Of a stretch of 53,008 nucleotides of DNA, positions 7,318 through 16,604 are shown piece after piece. The notes under the pieces are model-generated. The model was not told the DNA's origin. It did not search any database and saw nothing but the letters and a program-made list of their open reading frames with translations. The translations under genes and the position numbers were made by a program. Origin of the DNA: Pleurocapsales cyanobacterium LEGE 10410. GTDB taxonomy: Bacteria; Cyanobacteriota; Cyanobacteriia; Cyanobacteriales; Xenococcaceae. How positions within the stretch are numbered: the first letter of the stretch is position 1; each line of letters begins with the position of its first letter. Where the stretch lies: contig JADEXJ010000026.1 of NCBI GenBank assembly GCA_015207195.1, positions 1 through 53,008 on the forward strand, given 5' to 3'.

Positions 7318-8772
7318 CTACAAAACTTTGTTCGATTTAGCACAAGTATCACCGCGAAAACCCGAACGAATGGTATAGGTGTAGTCTAGTTCGGGATGAA
7401 ACCAGGGAGTATAGCCAAAAGTATTGGGGTAGGTGTTAGGCAGACAGACATCATCTCCTGGTTCGATTTGGGCGATAATGTCGCGATCGACGTGTCGGGC
7501 TTTAAAGTCTGCCAGAGTATAAAAGCTGGGCTTGAGATAGACAAAGTTGGTTTTAATCCCAACAATAATTAAGGCAATTAAAGATACTAATCCCACACGG
7601 CTTGGTTTGGCTAAAGCATCCTTGTAGTAGGTAACAAGATCCAAATTTAGTGAAATCAAAACCATCATCCAGTACATGAAGTACCGCAGCTCATGGGATT
7701 GGGGGAAATTGGCAGCAACCAAAGACATCACCAGCACCACTATTCCCGCCATTTTAGTCTTACGACTGGGATATTTAATATTTAGATAAATCAGCAACAG
7801 GACTTGAAACACTACATACGCCCCGAAAAAGCCTCCCATGCGGTTGCGATCTGGATCTTCGCTATAGCGATCGTGATTCCAGTAGGCAGAAGAATTAATA
7901 TCTAAAATCGAATAAAGCCATCTTTGGGCTTTGGGTGCGTCTGCCAAGTAGCCAGGAGCATCACTATACATCGGCAAGGCGTGATTTAGTACCTTTCCCG
8001 CAATTTCGATTCTGACGGGATAAAAAGGATTGCCATAAAGCGCGATATTTTTGATCGGAGTGGCAAAAATTAACAGTGAAGCCAAAAAAGCTACGGGGAC
8101 AGCCTTAAATAGCCAACTGGATAGCTGCTGTCTGTTGATACGCCAACGCAGCCAGAGAATTCTCACAGCAATGAAGCACAAAACGACAAATACCAAAGGT
8201 TCTATCTGGGGCTTACTGTTAGATGCCCCAAAAGCCGATAAAAAGATTACCAATAGATCTCGTAAACTAGGATTTTCGCGCTGTAGATACAGAACATAAG
8301 CCATCATAATTGTCATGGCTAAAAAAATATTGGTGATTAAATCTACGTAACTATTAACCCCATGAGCCTGAATTAGGGGAACACCCAAAAGGGCGATCGC
8401 CGTGAGATAATAAGCAACCTGAAAATATCTCTTGAGGAAATAGGCATATAAAACCAAGCTAAAAAACCCAACTAGATTTGCGCCTTGGACTCGTTGAGTG
8501 ATTAACCACAAAAATCCCTGGAAAAACTCCCCTAACAAGGGGAAACCTTTATACCTCTCCTCCATGTGAATAAACTGTTCCCCTGGGACGATATGCCAAA
8601 TTCTGGCTGCAAAGGGAAGATGATAACCCCAAGTATCGTAAGTACCATCAATATCGATAATTCCCTTGAGAAAAATCGCGATCGTTAAGATAAGGGCGAT
8701 CGCCTTAAGAATAGTTTCTAGTCCTATTCTTGGTTTTTGAGTCTTGGTAGTTTTATCAATAGTTGAGTTCAT
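7318..8772 (-). CDS. Multi-spanning membrane protein, GT-C glycosyltransferase-like (paralog 1)
   Basis: A 484-residue integral membrane protein with roughly ten hydrophobic helices, a short cytoplasmic N-terminus and an extracytoplasmic tail of about 80 residues. After helix 1 comes IDIDGTYDTWGYHLPFAARI. The acidic residues there match the position of the catalytic acids in the first outer loop of GT-C enzymes such as ArnT and PMT. Other blocks shared with the next two genes are YGNPFYPVRIEIAG, GGFFGAYVVF and NFPQSHELRYFMYWM. The tail has WFHPELDYTYTIR between two cysteines. I use the ATG at 8772 rather than a TTG three codons upstream. It is the last gene of a seven-gene operon. The GT-C assignment is from topology and motif position, not a named family. 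Confidence 0.65.
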   Translation of the reverse strand: MNSTIDKTTKTQKPRIGLETILKAIALILTIAIFLKGIIDIDGTYDTWGYHLPFAARIWHIVPGEQFIHMEERYKGFPLLGEFFQGFLWLITQRVQGANLVGFFSLVLYAYFLKRYFQVAYYLTAIALLGVPLIQAHGVNSYVDLITNIFLAMTIMMAYVLYLQRENPSLRDLLVIFLSAFGASNSKPQIEPLVFVVLCFIAVRILWLRWRINRQQLSSWLFKAVPVAFLASLLIFATPIKNIALYGNPFYPVRIEIAGKVLNHALPMYSDAPGYLADAPKAQRWLYSILDINSSAYWNHDRYSEDPDRNRMGGFFGAYVVFQVLLLIYLNIKYPSRKTKMAGIVVLVMSLVAANFPQSHELRYFMYWMMVLISLNLDLVTYYKDALAKPSRVGLVSLIALIIVGIKTNFVYLKPSFYTLADFKARHVDRDIIAQIEPGDDVCLPNTYPNTFGYTPWFHPELDYTYTIRSGFRGDTCAKSNKVL

Positions 8773-8837
8773 AATTATCAAGTGTCAGACTACTTCGCAT
8801 GGGCTAGGGGATAATTCAAAAAGGAACTCATTAGCAT

Positions 8838-10370
8838 CTACTCGTTATTTTTAGGCTCCCTCGATTCTTCTGCATTGGGAGGAATAACTTTTAAATTGTT
8901 ACACTGGCTCTTGTCTACGGCTGCTTTAATACTGTATTCGTACCCAATTTCTGGATGAAAATAGGCACTGTAGTAGAAAGCGTTGTTGATTTGGGCAAAA
9001 GGTACTGAATTAGGACTGATAACTCCATGACGACTAATCATACAGGTACGTGCGTTAGGAATCATCTGAGTTAACAGTTCAGACTTGACGGTGTTTTTTA
9101 GATATGGTTCAAATGAGTTAAAAACTGGTCTGAAGTAATAATTGTCAATTCTGCTATAGACGATCGCTAGAAATAATAAATAGACCAACCCGAAATATTT
9201 GGGCTGCAACCATTTCCCTACCCGATACTGTAACGAGGTTACTAGATATAGGTTCAAAGAGACTAAAACAATCATCCAAAACATCAAATAACGCAACTCA
9301 TGGGATTGGGGAAAGTTGGCAGGAATGAGAGACATCAGCAACACGGTAACTAAAGCAGTAGTAGCATGGCGCGGTTTATCTTTGGATGCTGATTGCAACT
9401 GTTCTCTGATAGTCAAGCCAACCAGCAGGATAAAGTTAAATACTACATAAGCCCCAAAAAAACCTCCTGCGCGGTCTAAATATCGAGCATCACCGCCATT
9501 CCACTGATCGGGGGACCACTTGGGAGTATTAATTTCTAAAATAGATTGCAGCCATTTTTGCGGACGATTGCCCTCATCATAGGTTTGAGGCGTTAGCTGA
9601 TGGTTGAGAACGATTCCCGCCACCTCAATTCTAATTGGATAAAAGGGATTGCCGTAGAGTGCGACATTTTTAAGCGGTGTGGCAAAGATTAAGCCAGAAG
9701 CAACAACCGCCAGGGGAACAGTCAGCCATAACTTGCGCTTGCCAGGACTGGTATATTTGAAATAAAGCCAAATAAGTCTAATTCCTACTACGCAATAAAC
9801 TACAAATACCACAGGCTGTAGTTGTGGTTTGATATTAACTGCTGCTGCTGCACCCAAAAAGGCAACCAACAGTTCTCCTCTTCTCGGTAGTCGGGACTGC
9901 TTAAACAAGCTGTAGGTCATCATCATCAAAACAGCAACCCCAATATTCCCTGGTAGATCGACGAAGCTAGTTGCAGCGTGGGTTAATACCGCAGGAATGG
10001 TAAAGATAGCGATCGCCGATAAATAAAGTGGAACTTGAAAGTAACTTTTGAGAAACCAGAAGTAAATTATCAGGCTTAGATAACCTACTAGGTTAGTTGC
10101 CTGAATGCGCCCCGTAAGTTTCCATAACAAGCCCTGGAAAAAATGCGCCAGCAAGGGGAAACCAGCAAAACGATGTTCGATTAAATCCTCTGAAAGAAAA
10201 GATTCTGCTGGAACAATACCCCAAATTCGGGCAGCAAACAGATGGTGATACCAACCTACGTCATAGTTAGTATCTCTATCGATAATCGCCTTGAGAAATA
10301 TTGAGATGACCAGAATTATGGCGATCGCCTTCAAAATAATTTCTAATACCTGCCCGTTTTGCTTCAACAT
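8838..10370 (-). CDS. Multi-spanning membrane protein, GT-C glycosyltransferase-like (paralog 2)
   Basis: A 510-residue paralog of its two neighbours. The first outer loop reads IDRDTNYDVGWYHHLFAARI. The second conserved loop is YGNPFYPIRIEVAGIVLNHQ and the late helix block is NFPQSHELRYLMFWM. The tail carries RTCMISRH, then YFHPEIGYEYSIK, then SQCNNLK, keeping the two-cysteine arrangement. It differs from paralog 3 by having a His for the usual Leu-Pro in the YHLPFAARIW block (YHHLFAARIW). It lies 36 bases after paralog 3 and 65 bases before paralog 1. It probably transfers a sugar from a polyprenyl-phosphate donor on the outer face of the plasma membrane. Acceptor and sugar are unknown. Confidence 0.65.
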   Translation of the reverse strand: MLKQNGQVLEIILKAIAIILVISIFLKAIIDRDTNYDVGWYHHLFAARIWGIVPAESFLSEDLIEHRFAGFPLLAHFFQGLLWKLTGRIQATNLVGYLSLIIYFWFLKSYFQVPLYLSAIAIFTIPAVLTHAATSFVDLPGNIGVAVLMMMTYSLFKQSRLPRRGELLVAFLGAAAAVNIKPQLQPVVFVVYCVVGIRLIWLYFKYTSPGKRKLWLTVPLAVVASGLIFATPLKNVALYGNPFYPIRIEVAGIVLNHQLTPQTYDEGNRPQKWLQSILEINTPKWSPDQWNGGDARYLDRAGGFFGAYVVFNFILLVGLTIREQLQSASKDKPRHATTALVTVLLMSLIPANFPQSHELRYLMFWMIVLVSLNLYLVTSLQYRVGKWLQPKYFGLVYLLFLAIVYSRIDNYYFRPVFNSFEPYLKNTVKSELLTQMIPNARTCMISRHGVISPNSVPFAQINNAFYYSAYFHPEIGYEYSIKAAVDKSQCNNLKVIPPNAEESREPKNNE

Positions 10371-10406
10371 GGCTTTCCTCTGGCGTTTGCCCCTACGACT
10401 TACGAT

Positions 10407-11963
10407 CTATGTTCCAGGTGGTTTGGCTAAGTTGCTGGGAATCATCTTGAGATCGCCACAGGCTTCGGGATTGAATGCTGCACGGATTGAATAATCATAG
10501 TCTAGTTCGGGATGAAAATAAGAACTATAGAGGTAAACATATTTTAAAGCTGCGATCGGTGCAGTTTGGACATCTTCGCCAATGTGTTTACTCAGTAAAC
10601 AGACACGTTCGTTGGGTTGGATCTGCGCCAGGAATTCTGGCTTTACGCCAAAGGTGACGTATTTATCTAGAGTAATTAATGATGGTTTGGCATAGAAATT
10701 ACCGATTTTGACCAAGACGATCGTCAGAAATACCCCATAGACTAAACCTAAGTATTTTGGCTGCAACCATCGCCCCAATAGCTGTTTGTTTTTTGGTAAA
10801 GAGATTAAATAGAGGTTGAGAGATACTAAAGTTATCATCCAGTACATAAAGTATCTCAGTTCGTGGGATTGCGGAAAATTTAGGGGAACTAGGGACATGG
10901 CGATCGCCGTAAAAATCGCCACTTTTGCTTCTCTAGTGCGCTCATTTTTGTCCAAAGATTTGTTCTGAATTAATTCTCTAATCCCCAATGCCAACAGCAG
11001 CAGCAGATTAAATACGACATAGGCACCAAAAAAACCACCGCGACGGCTACGACTGGGGTAGTTACTCCACTGATCGGGTGTCCAGGTAAAGGGGGCGTTG
11101 ATTTCTAATACCGATCCCACCCAGTTTTGTTGTCGATTACCTTCTTCGTAGGCTTCTGGGGTAAGTTTGTGATTGAGGACGATTCCTGCTACCTCGATCT
11201 TAATCGGATACAGGGGATTGCCGTAGAAAACCGTGTTTTTAACGGGAGTGGCAAAAATAATTACCGTTGCCAATAATGCTAGAGGAACGATTTTAAACAG
11301 CTTGAGGGAGGGTTTTTGTTGCCAATATAGCCAGCACAATCTGATGCCGACGACAATTAAAATAACTAATACTAAAGGCTGTAGCTGGGTTTTGGTATTC
11401 GCTGCGATCGCTGCCCCCAAAAAAGCCATAAACAGTTCTTTTCTTTGCGGTAGCTGTCTATTTTTGTAAAAGCTGTAGCTCATCAGCACCAGAATCGACG
11501 TACCGACATTACCCAGCAGATCGACAAAGCTAGTGGTAGCATGAGTCAAGACCAAAGGAATGGAAAATAGAGCGATCGCCGATAGATATAAGGGTACGCG
11601 GAAGTAGCTTCTGAGAAAGAAGAAATAGCCAATAATACTAAAAAAGCTGACTAAATTAGTTGACTGCATTCTTCCCGTAATTCGCCACAAGAAACCCTGA
11701 AGAAAGTGCGCCAGCAAGGGAAAACCATCAAAACGTGGCTCAAACCATTTTTCGTCCCCCGTAAACATCTCCTGGGGCAAAATTCCCCAAATTCTGGCTG
11801 CAAAAGGCAGATGATACCAGCCTGGATCGTAGTTATTGTCGATATCCAAGATCGCTTTGAGGAATACCGAGATTACTAAAACTATGGCAACAGAATATAA
11901 AATTACTTCTATTCCCAGTCTGCGCTGTTTTGACCGTTCTTTCTTAGTGGCAAGATTTAACAT
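10407..11963 (-). CDS. Multi-spanning membrane protein, GT-C glycosyltransferase-like (paralog 3)
   Basis: The longest of the three paralogs, 518 residues. A basic cytoplasmic N-terminus (LATKKERSKQRR) is followed by helix 1 and the acidic loop LDIDNNYDPGWYHLPFAARI. Conserved blocks are GFPLLAHFLQGFLW, ALFSIPLVLTHATTSFVDLL, YGNPLYPIKIEVAG, GGFFGAYVVFN and NFPQSHELRYFMYWM. The tail shows RVCLLSKH, YFHPELDYDYSIR and a second Cys in EACGDLK. It is closer to paralog 2 than to paralog 1 in the blocks compared by eye. The tandem array looks like gene duplication followed by divergence, perhaps one enzyme per sugar linkage. Confidence 0.65.
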   Translation of the reverse strand: MLNLATKKERSKQRRLGIEVILYSVAIVLVISVFLKAILDIDNNYDPGWYHLPFAARIWGILPQEMFTGDEKWFEPRFDGFPLLAHFLQGFLWRITGRMQSTNLVSFFSIIGYFFFLRSYFRVPLYLSAIALFSIPLVLTHATTSFVDLLGNVGTSILVLMSYSFYKNRQLPQRKELFMAFLGAAIAANTKTQLQPLVLVILIVVGIRLCWLYWQQKPSLKLFKIVPLALLATVIIFATPVKNTVFYGNPLYPIKIEVAGIVLNHKLTPEAYEEGNRQQNWVGSVLEINAPFTWTPDQWSNYPSRSRRGGFFGAYVVFNLLLLLALGIRELIQNKSLDKNERTREAKVAIFTAIAMSLVPLNFPQSHELRYFMYWMITLVSLNLYLISLPKNKQLLGRWLQPKYLGLVYGVFLTIVLVKIGNFYAKPSLITLDKYVTFGVKPEFLAQIQPNERVCLLSKHIGEDVQTAPIAALKYVYLYSSYFHPELDYDYSIRAAFNPEACGDLKMIPSNLAKPPGT

Positions 11964-11998
11964 TGGGAATAAATCAGAATAAATATACTAGATATTGA

Positions 11999-12997
11999 TT
12001 AATTTTGCTTAGAGGTAAATAAAGCAAATCGTTCGACAAAAGAAACCACGGCAAATACCGCTAAAATGATTACTACCGCCACTACATAAAGAAATCTCTG
12101 CATCAGCGCAAATGTAACCGCACTGGAATCTGGAACACCGAACAACCCTAATAAACCAATCCAGCTAAACTCCATCAGTCCCAAATTGGCGGGGGTAAAG
12201 CTTAACAACATTGCCAACTGGACGATGGGAGAAATAAACGCTATTGCCCACAGCTTGATCTTAAAGCCTCCTGCGATCGCAATTAAAACTCCGCGAACAA
12301 TCCATACTGCATAACGAACTACAGCAATCCAGTACAAGTATAGGGTGAACTGCTTACCCAAAATCGAATCACTGCCCGTAGCTATTTTTAGTTTCGTGCC
12401 GTTATTTTTCCCTGGCTTCAATTGTTTGACCCAGGCTAAAATTTTGATTAGCTGAGAGATCAAGCGACGATGCCATTTTTTAATAATAAAGTGGGTCAAG
12501 ATAATCGTAGCAATCCAGATAAAAACTGCCACCGACAGGGAAATATAGCCTAAAACGTACAAAATAGAGGCGGGAAACAAAAGTAAGGGAATTAACAGAT
12601 TAAAAAACTGATCGTAAACAACTGAGAGAAACCCCCTAGAAAAAGAACTTATATTGTGTATTCGTAAAGCTAAATTTTGTACCATAACCATGCCTACATA
12701 TTGGGGCATAAACTGCATGGTTAAAGAGCCTAAAGTAGTATAGAAAAGATAAAATTTTAAAGGTTGTTGATTATCTGGAGTCAGCTTTTGAGTAACTAAA
12801 CCCCATTTAAAAGCTGTCAGGAAAGTATGAATAATTAAAGCAGTAATTGCTAAGCCTGCATACCACGGATTTAAGCTATAAAAGCTGGCGACAATCTCTG
12901 CTAAATCGACTTCAGTAAAGCGCAAAATCAACCAGACTAGGAAACAACCTAAAGCTAGGGATAAGACACTAGATATAACATTTTTCTTATTTAACAT
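11999..12997 (-). CDS. Lysylphosphatidylglycerol synthase TM-region / UPF0104 family protein
   Basis: A 332-residue integral membrane protein with seven to eight helices. Family features are the N-terminal helix followed by WYAGLAITALIIHTFLTAFK, the RFFxxFxxxxP-like stretch (FYLFYTTLGSLTMQFMPQYV), and near the C-terminus LSFTPANLGLMEFSWIGLLG, the usual P-x-N-x-G-x-x-E block. Members include MprF's membrane half (lipid flipping) and AglD-type proteins found in glycan clusters. No cytoplasmic aminoacyl-transferase domain is present, so it is not MprF. In this operon it could move a lipid-linked intermediate across the membrane. That role is inferred from context only. Confidence 0.75.
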   Translation of the reverse strand: MLNKKNVISSVLSLALGCFLVWLILRFTEVDLAEIVASFYSLNPWYAGLAITALIIHTFLTAFKWGLVTQKLTPDNQQPLKFYLFYTTLGSLTMQFMPQYVGMVMVQNLALRIHNISSFSRGFLSVVYDQFFNLLIPLLLFPASILYVLGYISLSVAVFIWIATIILTHFIIKKWHRRLISQLIKILAWVKQLKPGKNNGTKLKIATGSDSILGKQFTLYLYWIAVVRYAVWIVRGVLIAIAGGFKIKLWAIAFISPIVQLAMLLSFTPANLGLMEFSWIGLLGLFGVPDSSAVTFALMQRFLYVVAVVIILAVFAVVSFVERFALFTSKQN

Positions 12998-13075
12998 CGA
13001 TCGTTAAGTATTGATTATTTAATATTGCAGCGTCATCTTGCCATCGACCATTAACAATTAAGCTCGGCTAAAATC

Positions 13076-14038
13076 TCAGACTGTATCCTGCTTAAATGAC
13101 GATTTAACATTCAAAGTATCGTATCCCCATTTGGTTATCAAGTCTATGCCAGTTAACTCAGATATTCTGACAACTTCTGGCTGATATTGTCGCATCAGCT
13201 CAATCTTAATCTCTTCGGGCATCTTAGTTTTCGGTGCTTGATGCCAAAGTAGTTTTTCTACAATATTGTCTCGAATAAATTCATTAAATTCCTGAGACAA
13301 CAAGTTTTTAGAAATGTTTTTGATTAGGGGATTATTGACTAAATCGTTAATAGCTTTAAACTTAACTTCTTTGTTGACGTTTACCGCATCATATTCTGGG
13401 GTAAAGTTAGAATCTACCCCCAAAAATTCTAAAATTTCTCGATAAACACGGTCGTTTTCTGACTTAAACTCTTCAAAAACTACTATTTTGATTTGTTCGC
13501 GATTAAAGCGATCGCAGTAACGTTTTACCTGCTCTCGGTATTGCACTCGTTGGGAATAATACAAATAGCTGGGGCTAGTTACTCTAGGGCTAGTTGCTTT
13601 CTCCTGTTCGCGTTCTGTTTCCAAAGCCAAGGCGGTTAAAAAGTCTGGCTCATTTTCTTCGGTAAATTTTACGTAGTGGCTATGGAGAGAATAAAGAAAC
13701 TTAGCGGGTTCGCGTAGAATGATGATTATTTTGGCATCAGGATTAAAATTAGAGATCTTTTCGGCTGCTACCTGAGAATACAAATAGTTGGTCGAAGATT
13801 CCCCCGCAATTTTGACTCCGTTTGCCTTAGCAAAAAGCTGCATATAAGCCGACTCGCTTCGATAGTCAAAGAAACGCTGTTTGCCGTAGGCGCGATCGCT
13901 CTCTAAATGAAAATCGGAACAAAAAAAATGTGGCTCTTTGACGCTGGACATAAAAATTTCGGGGTGTTGTCCCAAAAACTTATGTAAAGCTGTCGTTCCT
14001 GATTTGGGCTGCCCGACAATAAATAAATTAGGCTTCAT
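13076..14038 (-). CDS. PAPS-dependent sulfotransferase
   Basis: A 320-residue cytoplasmic sulfotransferase of the heparan/NodH-like group. The 5'-phosphosulfate loop is VGQPKSGTTALHKFL near residues 7-20. The 3'-phosphate site is IIIILREPAKFLYSLHSHY, with the conserved Arg and Ser. A downstream block RVQYREQVKRYCDRF and the EEFKSEN segment are typical of the carbohydrate sulfotransferase fold. It would move sulfate from PAPS to a sugar hydroxyl. I chose the ATG at 14038 over a GTG three codons upstream. It sits between the GT2 genes and the LPG-type membrane protein, which suggests that the operon's glycan is sulfated before export. Confidence 0.88.
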   Translation of the reverse strand: MKPNLFIVGQPKSGTTALHKFLGQHPEIFMSSVKEPHFFCSDFHLESDRAYGKQRFFDYRSESAYMQLFAKANGVKIAGESSTNYLYSQVAAEKISNFNPDAKIIIILREPAKFLYSLHSHYVKFTEENEPDFLTALALETEREQEKATSPRVTSPSYLYYSQRVQYREQVKRYCDRFNREQIKIVVFEEFKSENDRVYREILEFLGVDSNFTPEYDAVNVNKEVKFKAINDLVNNPLIKNISKNLLSQEFNEFIRDNIVEKLLWHQAPKTKMPEEIKIELMRQYQPEVVRISELTGIDLITKWGYDTLNVKSSFKQDTV

Positions 14039-14066
14039 AAAGATCACGAATATATATTAGTAAAAT

Positions 14067-15008
14067 TTACTCCTGTGTCTGAAGTTTTGCTTTGAGTCGC
14101 GCCGATACGCGTTCGACAATTCGAGAATCTTGCCAGTATCTACGCCACCCCATTGGTCCTAAGAACATAAAATTAGCAGCCAGCTTAAATAGGTTAGCAG
14201 ATTCGCCATGAACCATTGCTGCCAGGGTAGTATTAACCTCTGTAGAGAAAAAAGCAACTTTAGTAACTTCTCGATTAGATCTGACAGGAAGATGCTTATC
14301 GACTACCAAGCGCATTTGCTGACGAAATTCTGCCACACTAGAGCTTCTACGAATCGTCTGAGAATCAGCGTGAACCCTAAAAGCAGCTAGAGGTTTGGCA
14401 ATATAGCAGGTGTTGCCGATGGCAGCTAGCTTGAGCCAAAAGTCCCAGTCGGCGGTATACCATAATTCATTATTCAATCCTCCCAAATCCAAAGCAGCCT
14501 GACGCTCGAATACGGGGGCTGGTATGGCAATAAAGTTTTGAATTAGTAGCTTTTCAGTCATTGCCTCGGCAGAGATTAATTTTACCTTGCCCAGAGGACA
14601 TCGCCACAAACCTAATGGTTTAGACTTCTCGTCAATAAATACCGAATCGTGGAGATATAGGCTTGCTTGAGGATAGGCTGCGATCGCATTTTTGATGTTT
14701 TGCAATCTTCCTTCCAGCCACAGATCGTCTTGATGCAGAAAACAAGCATACTTTCCCTCAGCTTCGAGCAGGGCGTGGTTGGTATTGGCAACCCAGTTGC
14801 CCTGTCTGGCTTTAGTAATTAGCTTGATATTTAGCCTGTCTTGATAGCTGGCAACGAGCGAGAGGGTATCGTCGGTTGAACCGTCGTCAATAACGACACA
14901 CTCTAGGGCTGAATCTTGCTGCATTACCACCGAATCGAGGGCATCCGCTAGATATTTACTGCCGTTATAGGTAGGAATAATGACTGATAACCAAGGCTGT
15001 TCGCTCAT
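14067..15008 (-). CDS. GT2 family glycosyltransferase (soluble)
   Basis: A 313-residue GT-A fold enzyme. The nucleotide-sugar motifs are SVIIPTYNGSKYLADALDSV, then VVIDDGSTDDT, and the metal-binding DxD region QDDLWLEGR. The acceptor-side motif is TADWDFWLKLA (the ED/WDxxL type). No membrane helix is seen. It starts with ATG, and its first four bases overlap the stop of the upstream GT2, a sign of translational coupling. It lies 28 bases before the sulfotransferase. It probably adds a sugar to the lipid-linked acceptor on the cytoplasmic face. Donor and acceptor are not identifiable from sequence. Confidence 0.9.
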   Translation of the reverse strand: MSEQPWLSVIIPTYNGSKYLADALDSVVMQQDSALECVVIDDGSTDDTLSLVASYQDRLNIKLITKARQGNWVANTNHALLEAEGKYACFLHQDDLWLEGRLQNIKNAIAAYPQASLYLHDSVFIDEKSKPLGLWRCPLGKVKLISAEAMTEKLLIQNFIAIPAPVFERQAALDLGGLNNELWYTADWDFWLKLAAIGNTCYIAKPLAAFRVHADSQTIRRSSSVAEFRQQMRLVVDKHLPVRSNREVTKVAFFSTEVNTTLAAMVHGESANLFKLAANFMFLGPMGWRRYWQDSRIVERVSARLKAKLQTQE

Positions 15009-16192
15009 CTTTTTAATCCTAAGATACTCAAGAAAAAGCTAGAAAAGATTGTTTGAATACCCAAAGCTAAACAGGTGACTCCAGGAATGACAATGGGCAT
15101 GGTTTCTGTGGGATTGAGGGAACCAAAGTCGTGTTGTCCCCAAATATCAAAGGCATAGACAGAAGCAGCAGCACCCATCAGCAGCAGTAAACAGCCCCCG
15201 ATCAAGCCAGTCTCTAGGTTGAGATATTTAAACAGTCGGTTCAAGCGTCTATCTTCTGGCAATAGTCCTTCACTAATACCAAATACCTTGGTAAATAAAG
15301 CAAACATGACAATTTGGAAGCCGATGGTCATGGCAGTAGAAGAGTAAAGTAGGCTGTGAACTTTGGGACTGGGCAATAATGACAGAGTTGCCAACAAGCC
15401 AGCCAGAATTAAAAAGATTCCAGGATAGAAAAACAGCCAACGAGGACTGTACATCAACAAGAAGCGGAGATGTCTCCAACCATCACGCCAGGTATTGAGA
15501 TGAGGGGGGCGACTGCGACCATCGGGGGACAGAGTGGTCGGAACTTCGGTAATCTGCATTTTGTGTAAGGTAGCCTTAACTACCATTTCACTGGCAAATT
15601 CCATGCCCGTAGTTTGTAAGTCAAGATCGGCGATCGCCTCCTTGCGAAAACCTCTCAATCCACAGTGAAAATCATTACAAGGACTACCAAAGAGTAACTT
15701 GCCAATGCCAGTCAGCACAGGGTTACCCAAATAGCGGTGTAAAAAAGGCATCGCCCCAGATTCAATCCCACCTTTGAAGCGATTTCCCATCACTAGGTCG
15801 TAACCGCTACGTAGCTTTCTCATAAAGGGATTGAGGTTACTAAAATCGTAACTATCGTCTGCATCACCCATGATGATATACTTGCCTCTTGCTGCACTAA
15901 TACCACCCTTGAGGGCGCTACCGTAACCTTTGGCAGGAACATCAACCACTCTGGCATTAAGTCTTCTAGCAATTTCTTGAGAACCATCATTACTACCGTT
16001 GTCAGCAATAATCACCTCTCCTGCTAAGTCATTTTCTGCGATAAACCACTGGGCTTTTTTGATGCAGGTTTCTAAAGTTTCCGCCTCGTTTAAACAAGGC
16101 ATAATAATTGAAACTTCAAGCGCGCTTGCTTGCTCGACACGCTCGACACTTCTACTCACTGGTATTTCTTTAGTGCTTATATTGCTCAACAT
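15005..16192 (-). CDS. GT2 polyprenyl-phosphate glycosyltransferase with membrane tail
   Basis: A 395-residue protein. The catalytic domain (about 25-250) has the dolichol-phosphate-sugar synthase pattern: SIIMPCLNEAETLETCIKKA, then IIADNGSNDGSQEIAR, the DxD-type GDADDSYDF, and FHCGLRGFRKEAI. Four hydrophobic helices follow, from about residue 255: RWLFFYPGIFLILAGLL, a TMTIGFQIVMFALF segment, LIGGCLLLLMGAAAS and the last near PIVIPGVTCLALGIQ. Enzymes of this form make polyprenyl-phosphate glucose or mannose for use outside the membrane. It is the first gene of the seven-gene operon and would supply the donor for the three GT-C-like paralogs. Confidence 0.9.
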   Translation of the reverse strand: MLSNISTKEIPVSRSVERVEQASALEVSIIMPCLNEAETLETCIKKAQWFIAENDLAGEVIIADNGSNDGSQEIARRLNARVVDVPAKGYGSALKGGISAARGKYIIMGDADDSYDFSNLNPFMRKLRSGYDLVMGNRFKGGIESGAMPFLHRYLGNPVLTGIGKLLFGSPCNDFHCGLRGFRKEAIADLDLQTTGMEFASEMVVKATLHKMQITEVPTTLSPDGRSRPPHLNTWRDGWRHLRFLLMYSPRWLFFYPGIFLILAGLLATLSLLPSPKVHSLLYSSTAMTIGFQIVMFALFTKVFGISEGLLPEDRRLNRLFKYLNLETGLIGGCLLLLMGAAASVYAFDIWGQHDFGSLNPTETMPIVIPGVTCLALGIQTIFSSFFLSILGLKR

Positions 16193-16600
16193 GATAAATC
16201 CCCTGTTAACGGTTAGTAAAGAATTTCAGACCCAATTCGATTTCCGCAGATACTTTTGATTTTGCTGCACTTGAATTAATAGCTAAACCAAAAAAAATAA
16301 AATATGAGATAACTATTAATTCGACCGCAGGAATTTAACTATATATCTAGATGCCAAATTATTATTTAGTAAGGTTCCAAGACAATATTGTTGTTTACTA
16401 GCAGCTTGATATCTTCTATAACTAAATGAGAAAAGTTCAATATAATCGAATTTTTTACATTTATTTGGTTTCAACTACGGTTAAAAATACAATAGATTAC
16501 CTTTTCGATCGGGTATTTATCAGCATAAATAATAATAATGGCATAATAAAAGGTTTTAGCTTAGATAATGATTAAGCTCTTATTAAAAGAGTAGCTAATC
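16193..16600. other. AT-rich intergenic region between divergent units
   Basis: This stretch must contain the promoter of the seven-gene glycan operon (minus) and part of the upstream region of the UPF0182 gene (plus). I see no ORF, terminator or RNA gene. The sequence is very AT-rich, with no repeat strong enough to name. Confidence 0.4.
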
Positions 16601-16604
16601 AGTG

